This document shows, piece after piece, positions 54,601 to 60,600 of a stretch of DNA of 64,000 bases. The translations under genes and the position numbers were made by a program. The stretch covers positions 38,477,054 to 38,541,053 of the forward strand of contig NC_079137.1 in NCBI RefSeq assembly GCF_945859705.1, given 5' to 3'. The notes under the pieces were generated by a model. The model worked only from the letters and a program-made list of their open reading frames with translations. It was not told the origin of the DNA and did not search any database. Numbering within the stretch: the stretch's first letter is position 1; each line of letters opens with the position of its first letter. Origin of the DNA: Episyrphus balteatus (taxonomy: Eukaryota > Arthropoda > Insecta > Diptera > Syrphidae).

Positions 54601-57600
54601 CAACTAAAAAATATTTGAAAAAAAAATATTTATTTCCAAAAAAATGTTATTGCAACTGAAAAATATTTTCATAGAAAATTTAATTTTTATTGCAAATAAA
54701 AATATTTAAAATTGAAAAAAAAAAAAATATTGCAAATAAAAAAATTAATTCGGCATTGATAAAAATATTTTAATATTTTGTTTTTAATATTTGTCGAATT
54801 TCTTACAATTTTGACTATTTGACCATACATTAGGTTCAATGTTAAAGTTGACATAGCTGATGTATGGTCAAATTGTAAAAAAATGAAAGAAATTCGACGA
54901 ATATAAAAAAAAATATTTAATGCAATCATTTTGCATTGCAATAAAGTTTGCTTTTAATGCAAAATATTTTTATTTGCAATAAAAATTTTATTTTCAATGC
55001 AAATATATTTTAGTTGCAATAATATATTTTTTTATGCAAAATATTTTTAGTTACAACAAATATTTTTTTAATGCAAATATTTTTCAGCTGCAATAAACAT
55101 TTTTTCTTAATGCCAATTTTTTTTTTCAGTTGCAATAAATTGCATAAATCTGAAATTTTTGACTACCTACCTACCAAATCTCTTAAAATGTATCCATTAT
55201 TCATTGAACATTGTTAAGAAAAAGAAATCACTCTTCACCATAAGATAACCTAAAAATTCTGGCAATTCGTCTGCACCATTATTCAAAAATGTGCGTACCC
55301 TAGTGGGATTCTATCATATATATGTATCTAGCTGTTTAAGTCTTACTTCTGGCTGGAGTTTTACAAACTATTTTCATTTTAGTTTTTAGATTAAAATTTA
55401 TCAAATAATTTTTAAATATAGTAAAACATTGATGTAATTTTATGCAAAAATTTAATACAAATTAAACCTTCAACCAACAATATAAATCTTATAATTTATT
55501 TGATTTAATAAGCAAATCATCTTCAAATTCCTTATTTTAGTTTAAATAACCTAGTAAAATAATGTTTTTTTTTTTTTTTGTAATATTTTGATTTTAATTT
55601 TTTTATTAACTTAGTTAGCATCTATTATTATTTCTGAACACAATATTAATTGTCTTGATTTTTCTTATATTAAATTGCAATTAAAAGTATTAAAAAGCAA
55701 ATATATTTTTTAATTAAAACTTAAAAAAAAAAAAAAAAAAATCATGGGGAAATTTAACAATTAGAAATACCAATTTGTTCCTGAAACAACCAAAGTTATT
55801 TAATACAAAAAAATCAATTAAAAATATAAATAAACATAAAAATAATTTTAAAAAGAAAAATTAGAATTTATTTAAATTATTTAAGATTTAGTTACTTTAA
55901 ATATTAGTTTTGTTATTTATTACTTATTTTCTTTAATATTAAAAATAAAAACTAAATAATTAAATTAATTTTAAAAACAAAATTTAAGCTTTAAGTTTTA
56001 TTCAAATATTAATTTTATTTAAGATATGTTTTTTTTTATTGAAATCCATTGTGTTAACGCTGTTCAATTTAGCAGTAAAATCATAACATTTTTTATTTTC
56101 TGTTTGGTGAATCATAGTAGTTACTTTCTGCCTTGAAGTTAAAATTTAAAATTTAAAATTAATAAAAAAAAAACACAAGAAAAACAAATTGCATTCAGTA
56201 CCTAAAACTAAACAATATTTAACCTACAAATTAATTTGTTTTTTTTTTTCTATACCAAAGAAAAATTTGAAATTTTAGTGCCTGGTGTTTAAAAATGTTA
56301 TCGTTACATCGCATTACATTATCACTCTTGTTACTCATTTAGCAGTTGATCTGTTCCTTGAATTTTTTTTGTTCACTTTTCTTAATCTACAAACTTTTAT
56401 ATTAAAAAAAAAAAATTTAATTATTTAAACATAAAAAAAATGTTTATTATTGTTATTGTGTATTTTTTAAATGTTTAAAACAAAATCAAAAAAAAAGTTT
56501 TAAAAAAATGGTATTTTAAAAAATTTTGTTTTTTAAAAAATAAAAGACCAGAAACAAAAACAAAACAAAAAAAAATTACCTTTGGTTGTTACAGGGACAA
56601 TCGCCCCCTCGCGTGAATTACCCGAATTAACCGCCGAGGATACTATTCGCATCATCTTGTCGAATTTAAATTTAATTGTACCGGTGGTAGCTGCCCTACT
56701 TGTTATAATCATTGCCATTATTGTTATTTGTATCCTACGTAGCAAAGGCAATCATCACAAAGGTATTACCACAAAAAAACTAATCAATTCGATATTTTTT
56801 TTTTCTTCTCTTTCTCGTTTTGTTGGTTTCTTTCTTCTTCAACTGTGTTTTATATATATATATATAAATGGCTTATGTTTTATGAAAAACAAAATTATTA
56901 TTAAAAAAAAATTAAACACACTACCTACAACAAAATACAACAACAATTATTTAAAACCAAAAACAACAAAAAATTTACCAATGCATCGTGGTAAAAAAAA
57001 AAACATAAAAACAAACTATAAAATGAATGTGTGCCTGTTGTACGATATTTTACAAAAAAAAAAAAAAAACAAAAAATACAAAATCAAACCATAAACCGGG
57101 AAATCGAAAACGGAAATTGAACACAAAAATTGGAAATTGGTATGTATTTAGGGACTGTTGCCCCATTGGACGATGGCATTGGTTCGGGTAATATCCATAC
57201 CAGGATCCGGATGCCAGCATGGATGCCAGAATGGTTAGATTTGAACTTTATGGTGCCATTGATTGCAACATGCATTGTTGTTGCGGTGGGTATACTAGTT
57301 GTGTGTGTAGCGCTATCAAGACGAAGAGCTGATGACATGCGTGGCGGACAAAAGGATGTTTACTGTAGGTCAAATGCATTGCAGCTTAAAAATGATTATA
57401 ATTTTGTTTTTTTATTTATTTTATAATTTTAATTTAATATTTTACTCTTGACATAAAAAAAAATTATTTTTATAACTTAAGCATTTTATCATTCTGTTTT
57501 TGTTGAACTTTTTTTTATTAATATCAAACATTAATTCTAATTACTTTAAAAGCGATGGTGTCATTTTTTTTTTTTTCATAAGATTAGAAGAAGAAAAAAC

Positions 57601-60600
57601 GGAAATTAAATAAAAAGAGTTCGTATGTCAGCTCTTTTATATTTGAAAAGAAAAAAATCAATTAAATGTTTTAAAATTTTTAATCGAAGGTTTTATTTTG
57701 TTTTGGTTTTTCACATTAATTTTGGGTTAACCAAGTATTTTTTTTTTTAATTTAAATTTATATCCAATTTAAAGTAATATTTATTTTAAATAATTCATAA
57801 AAAATGACATCATCGCTAGTATAAAAAAGTTTTTTGTTTTGTTCATTTTTTTAACAATTTGGTCATCATCGATCGGTCTTAAGTGTACCTACGAAAAAAA
57901 AAAAAAAAAAATATTCCAAAAATAAAACAAATAAGTATAAATTTAAAAAATCTTTTTATCAAAACAGTTTATACAATTGGTGTTCGTTATATACAAAATC
58001 ATATTTACTTAGCTTTCTTCTATTTTATTACTACTAAATTATCAAATTTGTTTGCATTAAAATATTATAATATACATATTCATTAAATTATTAGCCTATA
58101 TAATAAATGTCATGACGTTTATTTTATATGTAAATATAAATATATAATAGTGTTATAATTAGAGCATGCTTGTTGGACGTCAACTTTGTTTTCAAGTTTT
58201 AATAACACATACATAATGAAAACCCACACACACACTAACAACATGAAACATTAGAATATTCTTCTTCATTAATTTGGTTGGTTAATTTTTTGAATAGTTT
58301 TTTTTTCTGTGTGTTTGTGTTAAATTTCTTCTTTTTTTTATAATGCGTATCGCTTTCTTGTTAAATGCAAAATAGAAACATTTAAAAAAAAAATATTCCC
58401 AAAAACAATGTAAGTATAATTCTATTGATTTAAATAAAAATATCTTAGAAATATATTTTTGGCAAAAATAGAAACAAAAAATGAATACAGAATTATTATT
58501 TCAAAATGTCTTTAAAGGTTATAAAAAAAAAGTAAATATTAGAGTTAAATTAGATTTTTTTGTCTTTTAGGCAAAAAAATTACAAAGTTATATTTTTAGA
58601 TTTTGAATATGTATTTCCAAAACAAAAATAGATTTTAAAAAAATTCTTCCAAACTCATCGAATGAGACATCAAACAAAAGGGTTCTTAAGCTCTATTCAT
58701 AACTGAAAACCAAAATTTTCTTGCAGGTCTGGTTGCTGAGTTATTTGCATCCAAAAATGTTGCTTTAGTTTCAGATGTGGATTATTTGGAAGCAAAGTCT
58801 CGAAACAAGCTTTGGTTTACAAATATAAGCTCACAGCAGAATTGTAAAATATCATTTAAAAAAAAATGCATTTGAAATCAAAAAAAAAAATTTTGTATTG
58901 CAACTGAAAACAAAAATGTTTTTATTGTATCTGAAAAATATTTGCATTAAAAAAATATTTATGCAAAGTAAAATAATTTTGAATTAAAAAAAAAGTTATT
59001 GCAACTGAAAAATATTTGCATTGAAAATCAAAATTTTATTACAAATAAAAATGTGTTATTGCAAATAAAAAAATTTCTGCAATGAAAAAAAAAAAAAAAT
59101 TGCAAATAAAAATTATTGTAAATAAAAATATTTTTCATTTTTATTGCAAATAAAAAACTTTCTGCATTTTTTTTTTATATTCGTCGAATTTCTTACAATT
59201 TTGACTATATGTTATAGTTGGCATAACTGATGTATGGTGAAATAGTCAAAATTTTAAAAAATTCGACGAATAATAAAAAAAATATTGAATGCATACATTT
59301 TGCATTGATTTCTTTTTTTAAATGCAGAAATTTTTTTTAATGCAAAATATTTTTATTTGCAATAAGAGTTTTATTTTTAATGCAAATATTTTTCAGTTGC
59401 GATAGTATTTTTTTTAATGCAAATTTTTTTTCAGTTGCAACAAATATTTTTTTAGTACCTACATTTTTTTTATTTGCAATATTTTTTTTTAATTTATAAA
59501 AACAAATGCTTTAAAAAAATGATTTCTTACGACCCTGGTTCACAGTGTCTATGAATTTAGGTATTATATTATTATTATTTATACTATTTTCAGATTTTCG
59601 AAAGAAATTCCACAATTTTAAATAAAGTTGCATTTTAAAAAATTTCCCCCAAATTTATCGAGTGAGATAAGATGTCTCTTGGTAAAGGTCTCTTTGAGGT
59701 TAATTTCGTTTAAAAATAGTTAATTTATTTTTTTTATTATTAATTTAAAATGCAACTTTATTTAAAATTGTGGAATTTCTCGAAAATCTGAAAATAGTAT
59801 AAATAATAATAATATAATACCTAAATTCATAGACACTGTGAACCAGGGTCGTAATAAATCATTTTTTTTTTAAAGCATTTGTTTTTATAAATTAAAAAAA
59901 AAATTGCAATTAAAAAAAAATGTACTAAAAAAAATATTTGTTGCAACTGAAAAAAAGTTTGCATTAAAAAAAATATTATCGCAACTGAAAAATATTTGCA
60001 TTAAAAATAAAACTCTTATTGCAAATAAAAATATTTTGCATTAAAAAAAATTTCTGCATTTAAAAAAGAAATCAATGCAAAATGTATGCATTCAATATTT
60101 TTTTTTATTATTCGTCGATTTTTTTAAAATTTTGACTATTTGACCATACATCAGTTATGCCAACTATAACATATAGTCAAAATTGTAAGAAATTCGACGA
60201 ATATAAAAAAAAAATGCAGAAAGTTTTTATTTGCAATAAAATTATTTTTTAATGAAAAATATTTTTATTTACAATAAGAATTTTATTTGCATTTTTTGTA
60301 TTAATTTAAAATTATAAATATACTAGTTGCACTTTTTTAATTCTTCAAAGTGCTTTGTTAAATTAATAAATATCGATAAAAATATCTCTCTTGCCAAAAA
60401 TATATTTTAATGCATATTTAATGTATCTTATCTTGAATCATCATTTTAATTTCTAAATGTCTCATCCCCATCAACAAATTGGTACAAATAAAATGCTTTA
60501 ACACAACAATTAATAAAATTTTGCGATAATTAACCAAACCAAAACACAGTCAAAATTAACCAACCAATAAATTTGTAAACTTTCCCTTTTTTTAATTTAC

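Noticed and set aside
56582..57094. 170-codon frame reading through exon 17.1 into the intron
   Set aside because: The true exon ends at 56762 before gtatta; the rest is A-rich intron translated by chance.
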